DNA of 46,993 nt from Bacteroidales bacterium (GTDB taxonomy: Bacteria > Bacteroidota > Bacteroidia > Bacteroidales > JAFGUD01): contig JAFGUD010000033.1 in NCBI GenBank assembly GCA_016938685.1, positions 1 through 46,993 of the forward strand, given 5' to 3'. Both the position numbers and the translations under genes were made by a program. Below are positions 17,802 through 26,551 of this stretch, piece by piece; the stretch's first letter is position 1, and the number at the start of each line of letters is the position of its first letter. Under the pieces are notes generated by a model. It saw only the letters and a program-made list of their open reading frames with translations. It ran no database searches and was not told the DNA's origin.

Positions 17802-17819
17802 AGACGCAAAAAAGCGTCT
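17802..17819 (-). other. Hairpin between rplD and rplW
   Basis: AGACGC (17802-17807) and GCGTCT (17814-17819) form a perfect six-base stem with a six-base loop. On the minus strand TTTTC follows, so it may act as a weak pause site or attenuator, or only as an mRNA processing structure. The operon clearly continues on both sides. Confidence 0.4.
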
Positions 17820-17832
17820 AAATTTCTAAATT

Positions 17833-18459
17833 TTATCCCAAAAGACTGTTAATTGTTGCAACTGTACTTTCAGAAAGGACTAAATTTTGATTGTTCAAAA
17901 TGCTATAAGTGTTTAATTCATTGACAGTTATAACGCTGGTATCCTTTAAATTTCGTGACGACAAATATACGTTATTATTTTTATTATTAAAAACAAACAT
18001 AACTTTTTTGTCATTAATTTTTAAATTATTTTTAACAAGCAAAATTTCTTTTGTTCTAGGAACTTCAAAATTGAAATCCTCTACAACCATCAATTCATTT
18101 TTTTGCAACTTATAAGTAAAAGCTGAACGTCTAGCTAGTTGTTTAACTTTTTTGTTAAGTTTGTGAGAATAAGAGCGAGGTCTAGGACCAAAAACTCTAC
18201 CACCTCCACGCAACAAAGGGCTTTTTATACTACCAATACGGGCACCACCACCACCTTTTTGTTTTCTTAATTTTCGTGTACTTCCTGCTATTTCAGCACG
18301 TTCTTTTGCTTTATGTGTACCTTGACGTACATTAGCTCTGTGTTGTTTAACATCAAGATAAATAGCATGATCATTAGGTTCAATATTGAAAACTGAGTCC
18401 ATCAGTTCAATAGTACGACCTGTTTCCTGTCCTTGTATATTTAATATTTTGACTTCCAT
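17833..18459 (-). CDS. rplD: 50S ribosomal protein L4
   Basis: L4 lines the exit tunnel and in enterics also represses the S10 operon. The 208-residue product has the central loop [40 protein letters not shown] and a C-terminal globular domain. Its ATG overlaps the rplC stop by one base (TAATG). Length is normal. Confidence 0.97.
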   Translation of the reverse strand: MEVKILNIQGQETGRTIELMDSVFNIEPNDHAIYLDVKQHRANVRQGTHKAKERAEIAGSTRKLRKQKGGGGARIGSIKSPLLRGGGRVFGPRPRSYSHKLNKKVKQLARRSAFTYKLQKNELMVVEDFNFEVPRTKEILLVKNNLKINDKKVMFVFNNKNNNVYLSSRNLKDTSVITVNELNTYSILNNQNLVLSESTVATINSLLG

Positions 18460-19076
18460 TACTTTTCAATTATTACATATGAGCCATTAAACCCTGGAAC
18501 TGCACCTTTAATTATAAGAAGGTTTTCTTCCGGAATAAGTTTTAATACTCTAAGGTTAATTACTTTTACTCTGCTATTTCCTGTACGACCGGCCATTCTC
18601 ATCCCTTTGAAAACACGAGATGGATCAGAAGAAGCACCAATAGAACCCGGAGCTCTTTTTCTGTTATGTTGACCGTGAGTAGATTGACCAACACCACTAA
18701 AACCGTGACGTTTAACAACACCCTGAAATCCTTTCCCTTTTGATAAACCTGTTACATCTAACCAAGTGTCATCACTAAAGAAATCCACATTAAGAATTTG
18801 ACCGACTTTTAATTCATCGTATTTTCCTCTAAATTCAACAACTTTTCTTTTAGGAGTAGAATTAGATTTTTTAAAGTGTCCAATTTCAGCTTTAGTAGAA
18901 TTTTTTTCTTTTTTGTCATCAAAAGCAAGTTGAACTGCATCATAGCCGTCGATTTCCACCGTTTTAATTTGTGTAATCACACATGGTCCGGCTTGGATTA
19001 CAGTGCACGGAATATTTCTTCCTTCTTCGTCAAAAATAGAAGTCATCCCTATTTTCTTTCCTATTAATCCTGGCAT
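18459..19076 (-). CDS. rplC: 50S ribosomal protein L3
   Basis: L3 is an early assembly protein that reaches the peptidyl-transferase centre. The 205-residue product starts [20 protein letters not shown] and has the central loop [20 protein letters not shown], with the Gln that is methylated in some bacteria, then [20 protein letters not shown]. It lies 31 bases after rpsJ and overlaps rplD by one base. Confidence 0.97.
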   Translation of the reverse strand: MPGLIGKKIGMTSIFDEEGRNIPCTVIQAGPCVITQIKTVEIDGYDAVQLAFDDKKEKNSTKAEIGHFKKSNSTPKRKVVEFRGKYDELKVGQILNVDFFSDDTWLDVTGLSKGKGFQGVVKRHGFSGVGQSTHGQHNRKRAPGSIGASSDPSRVFKGMRMAGRTGNSRVKVINLRVLKLIPEENLLIIKGAVPGFNGSYVIIEK

Positions 19077-19107
19077 TTTATCTGAATTTGATTAATTATT
19101 AACTAAA

Positions 19108-19413
19108 TTAAATTTTTATTTCAACATCTACCCCACTTGGTAGTTCCATATTTCCCAAAGCATCAATTGTTTTAGCCGATGCATTGTAAATATCAATGAT
19201 TCTTTTGTGAGTTGACAATTGAAATTGTTCGCGTGCTTCTTTGTTAACGAAGGTCGAACGATTGACAGTAAAAATACGTTTATGCGTTGGCAAAGGAACT
19301 GGCCCTCTGATAAATGCACCAGTGTTTTTTACAGTCTTAACGATCTTTTGAGCCGAGTTATCAACCAAATTATGATCGTAAGATTTCAATTTAATTCTGA
19401 TCTTTTGGTTCAT
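19108..19413 (-). CDS. rpsJ: 30S ribosomal protein S10
   Basis: S10 belongs to the small-subunit head and, as NusE, to antitermination complexes. The 101-residue product has [37 protein letters not shown] and the ending [13 protein letters not shown]. It directly follows fusA by 47 bases, the str-S10 junction, with no tuf gene in between. Confidence 0.97.
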   Translation of the reverse strand: MNQKIRIKLKSYDHNLVDNSAQKIVKTVKNTGAFIRGPVPLPTHKRIFTVNRSTFVNKEAREQFQLSTHKRIIDIYNASAKTIDALGNMELPSGVDVEIKI

Positions 19414-19460
19414 AGAGTCTTTAAATTTAAATTGTTATCCAAAAAACTTTTAATTATTAT

Positions 19461-21569
19461 CTACTTAAAATAAATTCGACCGGTAATAGTATCAATAATT
19501 CTCTCTTGAATTTCCTCTGGTACTTTTTGAAAATGAGAAAATTCCAATGAAGAATTAGCTCTTCCGGACGACATTGTTCTAAGATCTGTTATATATCCGA
19601 ATGTTTCAGCAAGAGGCACTTTAGAATTGATAATTCTCAGCCCGCTTCTTACGTCAGAATTCATAATATTTCCTCTTCTTTTGTTTAAATCTGAAACTAT
19701 ATCACCATAGTATTCTTCCGGCGATGTAACTTCCAATTTCATTATTGGTTCTAAAATAACAGGGTTTGCTTTTCTTGCAGCATGAATAAGAGCTTGTCTT
19801 GATGCGATTTCAAATGATAAAGCGTCTGAATCAACAGAATGAAAACTTCCATCAAGTAATTCAACGTGAATATTTAGCATTTTAAATCCGGCAAGAGGAC
19901 CATTAGTCAATCCTGATTGTAAACCTTTTTCTATAGATGGAATAAATTCTTTAGGAATTGCACCACCTTTTATACTATTAGTAAATTTCAAACCTTTAAT
20001 CTCTTCTTCAGAACAAGGAGAAATTCTAATTGTTAAATCTGCAAATTTCCCTTTTCCACCTGACTGTTGTTTGAAAATTTCTTGATGTATTACAGTTGCA
20101 TCAACTGTTTCACGATAAGAAACCTGTGGTTTACCCTGATTGCAAGAAACATTAAACTCTTTAACTAATCTGTCTGAAAGAATTTCAAGATGTAATTCTC
20201 CCATTCCATTCATTATCGTTTGTCCTGTTTCTTCGTTTATTTCGATATGTAAACTAGGATCTTCGTCTTCTAATTTTCTTAAAGCTGAAATAAGTTTTTC
20301 AGTATCAGCTTGAGTTTTTGCTTCTACGGCAACACTTATAACCGGTTCTGGGAAAACAATATTTTCAAGAACAATAGGATAAGATTTATCAGAAAGAGTA
20401 TCGCCTGTTTTAATATCTTTAAAACCAACTATTGCGCCAATATCACCAGCTTTTAGTTCATTAACAAGAGCTTGTTTATTTGCGTGCATTCTATATAAGT
20501 TTGCAATTCTCTCTTTTTTTCCTGTTCTAGAGTTGTAAACCTGTTCGCCACTCTTAAGAACGCCGGAGTATATCCTAACGTAAGCTAAGCTCCCAACAAA
20601 AGGGTTATTTGAAATTTTAAATACTAATGATGATAATGGAAGGTTAAAGTCAGTTTCTCTGATTTCTTCTTTTTTTGTAACCGGATTAATTCCGACAACA
20701 GATTCTCTATCTAGCGGAGAAGGAAGAAACAATGAAACAGCATCTATAAGAGTCTGAACTCCTATGTTTTTGAGAGAAGAACCACAAAAAACAGGGACTA
20801 AACTCATATTAACAGTTTGCTTTCTGATAATTTCAAAAATTTCTTCATTAGTAATCTTAGATGAATCGTCTAAATATTTTTCCATAAATTGGTCGTCATA
20901 CTCAGAAAGCTTTTCAAAAAACTTTTCTCTCCATTCAGTTGCTTCTTCTAAAAATTCAGCAGGAATTTCTTTAAGAGCAAATTTTGCACCTTCAGTTTCA
21001 TTATCCCAATATATTGCTTTAAATTGAATTAAATCAATTACACCTTTAAAATCATCTTCGGCACCAATTGGTATTTGTAAAACCAATGGATTTGCCAATA
21101 ATTTCTCTTCAATATCAGAAACAGCTCTAAAAAAATCAGCACCTGCTCTGTCCATCTTATTAATAAAAACAAGTTTAGGTACTCCATACTTATCAGCCTG
21201 TCTCCAAACCGTTTCTGATTGAGGCTCTACACCTGCAACCCCACAGAAAACAGCTACTGTTCCATCTAATACACGTAAAGATCTCTCTACTTCAACAGTA
21301 AAGTCAACGTGTCCGGGAGTATCAATAATATTAATTTGAAAGTCTTGGTTGTTATATTTCCAATAAACAGTGGTAGCAGCAGAAGTAATAGTAATACCTC
21401 TTTCTTGTTCTTGTCTCATCCAATCCATAGTGGCCGCACCTTCGTGTACTTCGCCCATTTTGTGTATAATACCGGAATAGAACAGAATTCTTTCTGTTGT
21501 AGTAGTTTTTCCGGCATCAATGTGCGCCATTATGCCTATATTTCTTATATGTTTTAATTTGTCAATCAT
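19461..21569 (-). CDS. fusA: Elongation factor G
   Basis: EF-G is the GTPase that drives translocation on the ribosome. The 702-residue protein has the five-domain layout: P-loop [15 protein letters not shown] near residue 15, switch region [41 protein letters not shown], then domains II-V with [16 protein letters not shown] and the C-terminal [20 protein letters not shown]. Length is normal. It lies between rpsG and rpsJ. A 154-base gap with a long foldback stands before its start. Confidence 0.97.
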   Translation of the reverse strand: MIDKLKHIRNIGIMAHIDAGKTTTTERILFYSGIIHKMGEVHEGAATMDWMRQEQERGITITSAATTVYWKYNNQDFQINIIDTPGHVDFTVEVERSLRVLDGTVAVFCGVAGVEPQSETVWRQADKYGVPKLVFINKMDRAGADFFRAVSDIEEKLLANPLVLQIPIGAEDDFKGVIDLIQFKAIYWDNETEGAKFALKEIPAEFLEEATEWREKFFEKLSEYDDQFMEKYLDDSSKITNEEIFEIIRKQTVNMSLVPVFCGSSLKNIGVQTLIDAVSLFLPSPLDRESVVGINPVTKKEEIRETDFNLPLSSLVFKISNNPFVGSLAYVRIYSGVLKSGEQVYNSRTGKKERIANLYRMHANKQALVNELKAGDIGAIVGFKDIKTGDTLSDKSYPIVLENIVFPEPVISVAVEAKTQADTEKLISALRKLEDEDPSLHIEINEETGQTIMNGMGELHLEILSDRLVKEFNVSCNQGKPQVSYRETVDATVIHQEIFKQQSGGKGKFADLTIRISPCSEEEIKGLKFTNSIKGGAIPKEFIPSIEKGLQSGLTNGPLAGFKMLNIHVELLDGSFHSVDSDALSFEIASRQALIHAARKANPVILEPIMKLEVTSPEEYYGDIVSDLNKRRGNIMNSDVRSGLRIINSKVPLAETFGYITDLRTMSSGRANSSLEFSHFQKVPEEIQERIIDTITGRIYFK

Positions 21570-21723
21570 AGCTCAAAGACCATAGGATTGAAATCCGACG
21601 AGAATTTTGATTTTTTTTCTTATGTATTACCGATTGCTGTTCTAAAATTTCCCAGAAGGGATTCATCATTTTCTAATCAATCGGTATAATTCTTAGAATT
21701 TGATAAAATAATAAAAAAATATA
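21570..21723 (-). promoter_or_regulatory. Structured gap between rpsG and fusA
   Basis: The longest foldback joins TACCGATTG (21628-21636) to CAATCGGTA (21678-21686), with an inner TCCC/GGGA hairpin inside. AATTCTTAGAATT next to it is a further palindrome near 21690. Other gaps in this operon are mostly 2-60 bases, so the 154-base gap probably holds a control element for fusA or the str operon. No promoter boxes were identified. Confidence 0.4.
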
Positions 21724-22200
21724 TTACATTCTAAAATGAGCAAATGCTTTGTTTGCATCAGCCATTCTGTGAATTTCTTCTTTACGTTTAAAAGCGCCAC
21801 CTTCTTCATTGTAAGCAGCAATAATTTCTTCAGATAATCTCTGAGCCATTCCTTTTCCTTTACGTTTTCTAGCAAAAAGGATAAGATTTTTCATGCTAAT
21901 TGCCATTTTTCTTTCCGGACGAACTTCCATAGGAACTTGAAAAGTAGCTCCTCCAATTCTGCGACTTTTAACCTCTACAGCGGGAGTAACATTTTCAATT
22001 GCTTTTTGCCAAATTTCTAAGGGAGATTTTTCTTCGTCTTTCAATTTTGTTGCAACTATATCAAGAGCATCATAAAATATTTGAAATGTTTTGTTCTTTT
22101 TACCGTTTAGCATCATATTGTTTACAAATTTTGTAACCATTGAACTATTAAATTTAGGGTCCGGTAAAATATATCTTTTCTTTGGTGAACCTTTTCTCAT
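21724..22200 (-). CDS. rpsG: 30S ribosomal protein S7
   Basis: S7 starts assembly of the 30S head. The 158-residue product has the typical [40 protein letters not shown] and [20 protein letters not shown]. The C-terminus FAHFRM is family-like. In E. coli S7 binds the gap before its own gene; here the gap to rpsL is only 19 bases and the structured region lies after rpsG instead. Confidence 0.97.
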   Translation of the reverse strand: MRKGSPKKRYILPDPKFNSSMVTKFVNNMMLNGKKNKTFQIFYDALDIVATKLKDEEKSPLEIWQKAIENVTPAVEVKSRRIGGATFQVPMEVRPERKMAISMKNLILFARKRKGKGMAQRLSEEIIAAYNEEGGAFKRKEEIHRMADANKAFAHFRM

Positions 22201-22219
22201 GACTAATTTAGTTTAAAGT

Positions 22220-22594
22220 TTATTTTTTAGGTCTTTTTGCTCCGTATTTAGATCTTCTTTGTCTTCTTCCTTCTACTCCGTCAGCATCAAGAGTACCTCT
22301 AACAACGTGATATCTAACTCCCGGTAAATCTTTTACTCTACCGCCACGTACCATAACAATCGAGTGTTCTTGAAGGTTGTGACCTTCTCCCGGTATGTAT
22401 GCGTTAACTTCTTTACCATTTGTTAATCTAACACGTGCAACTTTACGCATAGCTGAGTTAGGTTTTTTCGGTGTAGTGGTGTAAACTCTTACACATACTC
22501 CTCTTCTTTGAGGGCAACTATTCAAAGCAGGAGATTTACTCTTCTTTGTCAGTTCTTTTCTTCCCTTTCTAATTAATTGTTGTATCGTTGGCAT
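22220..22594 (-). CDS. rpsL: 30S ribosomal protein S12
   Basis: S12 monitors codon-anticodon pairing. The 124-residue product has [20 protein letters not shown], the streptomycin region [20 protein letters not shown] with a wild-type Lys, and [20 protein letters not shown] with the conserved Asp that is thiomethylated in some bacteria. It is the first gene of the superoperon, about 33 bases after the predicted transcription start. Confidence 0.97.
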   Translation of the reverse strand: MPTIQQLIRKGRKELTKKSKSPALNSCPQRRGVCVRVYTTTPKKPNSAMRKVARVRLTNGKEVNAYIPGEGHNLQEHSIVMVRGGRVKDLPGVRYHVVRGTLDADGVEGRRQRRSKYGAKRPKK

Positions 22595-22633
22595 AAAAAT
22601 GAATTTATTAATCTTTTACATTTTTTCGGACTG

Positions 22634-22665
22634 CAAAAGTACGGGTTTAATTTTTCACTTGCAAA
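22634..22665 (-). promoter_or_regulatory. Main promoter of the ribosomal superoperon
   Basis: On the minus strand TTTG (22662-22665) and TACTTTTG (22634-22641) are exactly 20 bases apart, a full match to the Bacteroidota primary promoter. Transcription would start near 22627, 33 bases before rpsL. An 11-base perfect inverted repeat (22649-22659/22672-22682) brackets the -33 box, which lies in its loop. Confidence 0.8.
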
Positions 22666-22749
22666 TTTTTTAGTGAAAAATTTTAATTGTTTTTTTTAGT
22701 TGATTAAAAATATAAATAGAGCCAAAAAAAGCACTATTATAATAAGGTG

Positions 22750-23265
22750 TTATTCAAAAATAATTTTAAAATGTGTGTTATCTATTTTATCTACGGAAAG
22801 ATTTTCATTATATTTTTTTCCAATTTCACGAATTATAGGAATTGCTAAATCTATCAAACCCCTATCTGAATTATAAGTCATTATTAATTCTCTGCCTGAT
22901 TTCCAATTATATTCAAACACAGGAGGTTTAGCATTAGGAACGTTTTCAGTCATTACATTATGAATAGTATGAATATTGGCTATAAATTCTTTTGCGTTGC
23001 TAAAGACAAACGAAGGATATACTTCTTGACTATAAAAATGAATCCAATATTCGGCAAAAGCTTCAAACAATTGAGATATCGACATTTCTAATACATCGCA
23101 CGAATTATTAATCATCTGCATAACTAAATTATCTTCAATATCTTCACGTATAAAAAAAACATGATCGAAATCAAATCCGGTTTTTACTAGAATTTTCTCC
23201 CATTTTTCAATTCCGAATTGTGAAATAATAAGTTTTTCAGCTGCCTTTACAATTGTCCCTTTCAT
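22750..23265 (-). CDS. H-NOX heme-NO/O2-binding sensor protein
   Basis: H-NOX proteins bind heme and sense nitric oxide (or O2), then act on a partner protein. This stand-alone 171-residue protein starts MKGTIVKAAEKLIISQFGIE, the family start. The heme ligand His is at residue 102 (IHNVM) and the heme-propionate motif YxSxR is at Tyr131, Ser133, Arg135 (YNSDR), the same positions as in well studied H-NOX proteins. I see no obvious distal-pocket Tyr evidence, so NO rather than O2 is the likely ligand (inference). Its ATG overlaps the stop of the upstream membrane sensor gene by one base (TAATG), so the two are translationally coupled and probably partners. Confidence 0.9.
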   Translation of the reverse strand: MKGTIVKAAEKLIISQFGIEKWEKILVKTGFDFDHVFFIREDIEDNLVMQMINNSCDVLEMSISQLFEAFAEYWIHFYSQEVYPSFVFSNAKEFIANIHTIHNVMTENVPNAKPPVFEYNWKSGRELIMTYNSDRGLIDLAIPIIREIGKKYNENLSVDKIDNTHFKIIFE

Positions 23266-26200
23266 TACTTTTTCTTTTGTATATCCTCAATTAATTTCTT
23301 TAAATTAAAAATTTCAGCTTCTTTTTTTTCTAATTCTATATCGTATTTTTCCAGTTTTTCTCTAAAATCCCTTGACCGTTTTTCATATTTATTTTTAGCC
23401 TCCTTTTCAGACGCTATTACTTTTTCCAAATTTTCTCTATGCTCTTCTTCATATGATAAATCTTTTACTAATGCGTAAATAAATTGCTCATTATCAACTT
23501 TAAAAGACACCAATGTTACTTCAGCCGGGAAATTTGTACCGTCAGATTTTTTATGTGTCCAATTAAAAACAGCAGATCCTTCTTCAATTGATTTTATCAT
23601 CATAGAATTTGCCAACTCCATAGAATTTGATCCATCAGGTTGGTTTTCGGGAGAAACCTCAGAAGGGTGAGTATTAATAAAATCGCCCTTAGTGTTGTAT
23701 TTGAATAGCCTTAATGAAGCGGGATTACAATCAATAAATTTATTGTCAGATAACAATTGTATAGCGTCGTTACTTTTCTCAAAAAGCATTTTAAATCGTT
23801 CACTTTGTATTTCAGAATTCTTAACGGCAATTTCAATTTTTTCTAATTGTGTCTTATTCTTATCTAATGCTTTTTTCAAGACATCTTCCGAAGCTTCTAA
23901 TTTCTTTGCAATTGCAAGTGCTTCCATTTTTTCCTGTTCAGCATTTTGACGAGCTTTTTCAACATCCTTCACTTTTTGAAGAATTTCATTTTCCTTTGTT
24001 TGTAATTCTTTAGTTATTACCTGCAGTTTTTCATTCTCTTTAACTCTCTGGCTTATATCAAACGACACACAAATAAATTTTAAAACTTGTCCTGTGGCAT
24101 CAATAAAAGGAACAATATAATCATTAAACCAAACCACCTCGTTTTGCCCTGTTTTAAATTTTCTTTGATATTGTTGTTCTTCTCCCTTAAGTAGTTTTTG
24201 CCAAAACAAGTCCTTTTTAAGAACAGAATCATCGGAAAAATCAAATTCGGAAAAATGATGGCCTGCAATTTCATTGTTTTCAATTCCAAATTTTTCACTT
24301 ATAGAGTCAGGAACCGTAACAACATTTCCATCAACATCCAATTCTATGATATATGAAACTTTATTTACCAGGTTTATAAGGTTATTCAATTCACTTTCAC
24401 GATAAGCTGCTCTTTCTTGGGTTGCTTGCAACTCCTCTAAATTTTGTCGAAGTTCTTCTTCTTTCAAGGAACGTTGTTCAGCTTCGAGTTTTGCTGTTTG
24501 AAGTAATTTTGCTGTTCTTTCGTTTATTTTAGTAATTGAAAGTGTAGAAGCTATTGATTCGGCAATTTTTTCAACAAATTCAATTTGATATTTTTCAAAT
24601 TCATTAAAAGAAGCTATTTCAAGAACTCCAAGAATGTTTTCTTCATGTTTTAGAGGAGCAATTAGAAGACTTCTTGGATTTGCCCCACCCAAACCGGAAG
24701 TAATACTTATATAATCTTCTGGTATTTCAGTCATGTATATCGTTGCTTTTTCAACGGCACAAGTACCAACTAGTCCTTCTCCCAGAAGAAAAGATTTTTT
24801 CTTCTTCCTTTCTTTACTATATGCATAAGAAGCAGCTAATTCTAACAACACATTATCTTTATTGTCATCATTTAAAACAAAAACACCACCTTGGTTCGAG
24901 TTTAAATAATTTACAAGTTCTTTAATAATTGAAGTTGATAATTCCGTAATGTCTTTTGCTGCTTGACGCAAAATATCAGAAAACTTAGCAATACCTGTAT
25001 TAGTCCATTCTCTGACACGATCTTCTTTTCGTCGTGTAACTTCATCTTTTTGAGCAACAGACAAACTATCCCTTAGCAAAATAAGAGCATTACCCAGTTC
25101 ATCTTGTTCACTAACCGGAGTGTATTCAAAACTAAAATTTCCATTTCCAATTTCAGTTGCAAAAGCAGAAGCATCTTTTAGAGACTTGATAATCTTACTT
25201 AAACTGTCGGAAATTTCAATTACTTCAGAAAAAGCAGTAGGTTCTAATTCGACATCTGGAAATACTCCTGATTTGAGAGGTTCAATATATTCCTGAATTT
25301 CTTTAACTCTTCTTGATACTACCCTAGGGATAATAAAAATGATAGAAGCAAATAAAATCAACATAATTAAAACACTAATAATAATGGTGCTTTGGACATT
25401 TCCAACATCATCGGCAGTCCGACTATTGACTTCTTTTAAAGAAACAGAAAAAACTTCTCCAAAATTATTATATAAAGTTGTCCATTGATTCATTAAATTA
25501 GCTTGATCATTCAAAAATAATTTTCTGTCAATACTAACTAATTTACTGAAGGATTGTTTGTATTCATTGACATAACCAATAAATTCTGTAGAATAGGAAG
25601 GATTAATTGGAATAAACTGGGTAGTATCAATCAAACCAGTATCTCTAACAACTTTATTTTGTCTGATATAAGAATTCATCATTGTAAAGATATTAAGAAA
25701 ATCTTCATAATGACTAAAATTCGGATTGTTTAAGTATTCCAAAAAAGCAACGTGTGATTTGACTAGCAAGTCTTTTAACTGTTTATCTGTTACAGAATTT
25801 AAAGAAAGGTCATAAAGCGTAAAACAATTCCCTATAATACCGGTTTTCCTTGCCCCCCTGAGGAAAAGCAAGTGGGATATTTCCTCAAAAACGTCTTCTA
25901 TTTTTGTTAATTCATTAGATAATTGTTGCAAATCATCACTAAGATCGTATTCCAACTTATACGAAACATCTATAAGTGAATCCATTTTACTTTTTGTATT
26001 AGTAATGTAAATTTGACTTCTTTTAATGAATTTATTTTGTTCAGTTTGATAAAAAACTAAATCATCTTTATATTTTATTAAAAAATCATGTTGAGAACTC
26101 TGGGCTTCTGTCCAATAATAATGAGCATTTCTAAACTCATTTTTAAATTCAATAGCTTTATTGGCATTACCAACTTGAATAATAAAGGCAACAATCAATC

Positions 26201-26267
26201 CTCCAACAACAACAGTAAGAGAAGTGAAAAATATGATTAAAAAGTTTTGTAAACTGATTTTTTTCAT
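23265..26267 (-). CDS. Membrane HAMP-GAF-PAS-PAS sensor protein without visible output domain
   Basis: This 1000-residue protein has a membrane segment at about 9-31, an extracytoplasmic helical region (31-293), a second segment (about 294-313), a HAMP-like region (314-410), a GAF domain (about 440-580; LGEGLVGTCAVEKATIYMTE), a coiled coil, a PAS domain (about 630-745), a long coiled coil, a second PAS domain (about 850-950) and a final coiled coil (to 1000). No histidine-kinase H/N/G boxes, GGDEF, EAL, PP2C or chemotaxis signalling hairpin can be seen. The gene is overlapped by the H-NOX gene, so it probably receives or passes on an NO signal and hands it on through protein contacts. The architecture resembles the sensory half of Bacteroidota hybrid sensors. 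Stop and next start share one base. Confidence 0.8.
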   Translation of the reverse strand: MKKISLQNFLIIFFTSLTVVVGGLIVAFIIQVGNANKAIEFKNEFRNAHYYWTEAQSSQHDFLIKYKDDLVFYQTEQNKFIKRSQIYITNTKSKMDSLIDVSYKLEYDLSDDLQQLSNELTKIEDVFEEISHLLFLRGARKTGIIGNCFTLYDLSLNSVTDKQLKDLLVKSHVAFLEYLNNPNFSHYEDFLNIFTMMNSYIRQNKVVRDTGLIDTTQFIPINPSYSTEFIGYVNEYKQSFSKLVSIDRKLFLNDQANLMNQWTTLYNNFGEVFSVSLKEVNSRTADDVGNVQSTIIISVLIMLILFASIIFIIPRVVSRRVKEIQEYIEPLKSGVFPDVELEPTAFSEVIEISDSLSKIIKSLKDASAFATEIGNGNFSFEYTPVSEQDELGNALILLRDSLSVAQKDEVTRRKEDRVREWTNTGIAKFSDILRQAAKDITELSTSIIKELVNYLNSNQGGVFVLNDDNKDNVLLELAASYAYSKERKKKKSFLLGEGLVGTCAVEKATIYMTEIPEDYISITSGLGGANPRSLLIAPLKHEENILGVLEIASFNEFEKYQIEFVEKIAESIASTLSITKINERTAKLLQTAKLEAEQRSLKEEELRQNLEELQATQERAAYRESELNNLINLVNKVSYIIELDVDGNVVTVPDSISEKFGIENNEIAGHHFSEFDFSDDSVLKKDLFWQKLLKGEEQQYQRKFKTGQNEVVWFNDYIVPFIDATGQVLKFICVSFDISQRVKENEKLQVITKELQTKENEILQKVKDVEKARQNAEQEKMEALAIAKKLEASEDVLKKALDKNKTQLEKIEIAVKNSEIQSERFKMLFEKSNDAIQLLSDNKFIDCNPASLRLFKYNTKGDFINTHPSEVSPENQPDGSNSMELANSMMIKSIEEGSAVFNWTHKKSDGTNFPAEVTLVSFKVDNEQFIYALVKDLSYEEEHRENLEKVIASEKEAKNKYEKRSRDFREKLEKYDIELEKKEAEIFNLKKLIEDIQKKK

Positions 26268-26551
26268 CTGTTTATCTTTAATTTAATAAATTCTGCAAAA
26301 TATCTGCTAGAAATTAGCATTCTGTAAGAAAATTGTTTGTTTACAAGTAGTTAAGAACCACAAAATTAGTGAATTTTTTTTACCGAAATTCTTTTCAAAA
26401 TTGATATTTGGACAAAGTTAAAAACTTTTTTCAAAAAAAAGAAATTTCAAAATAATTTAATATCAGTGCTAAATTAAATCAAAATTTTAAATGAAGTATA
26501 TTTTTAATATTATTGCAAAGTTGTTATTTTTACACTCCAAAAATAATATTT

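Noticed and set aside
4718..22594. Missing tuf or adk as a sign of gene loss
   Set aside because: Bacteroidota commonly encode tuf and adk elsewhere, so their absence from this operon is ordinary.
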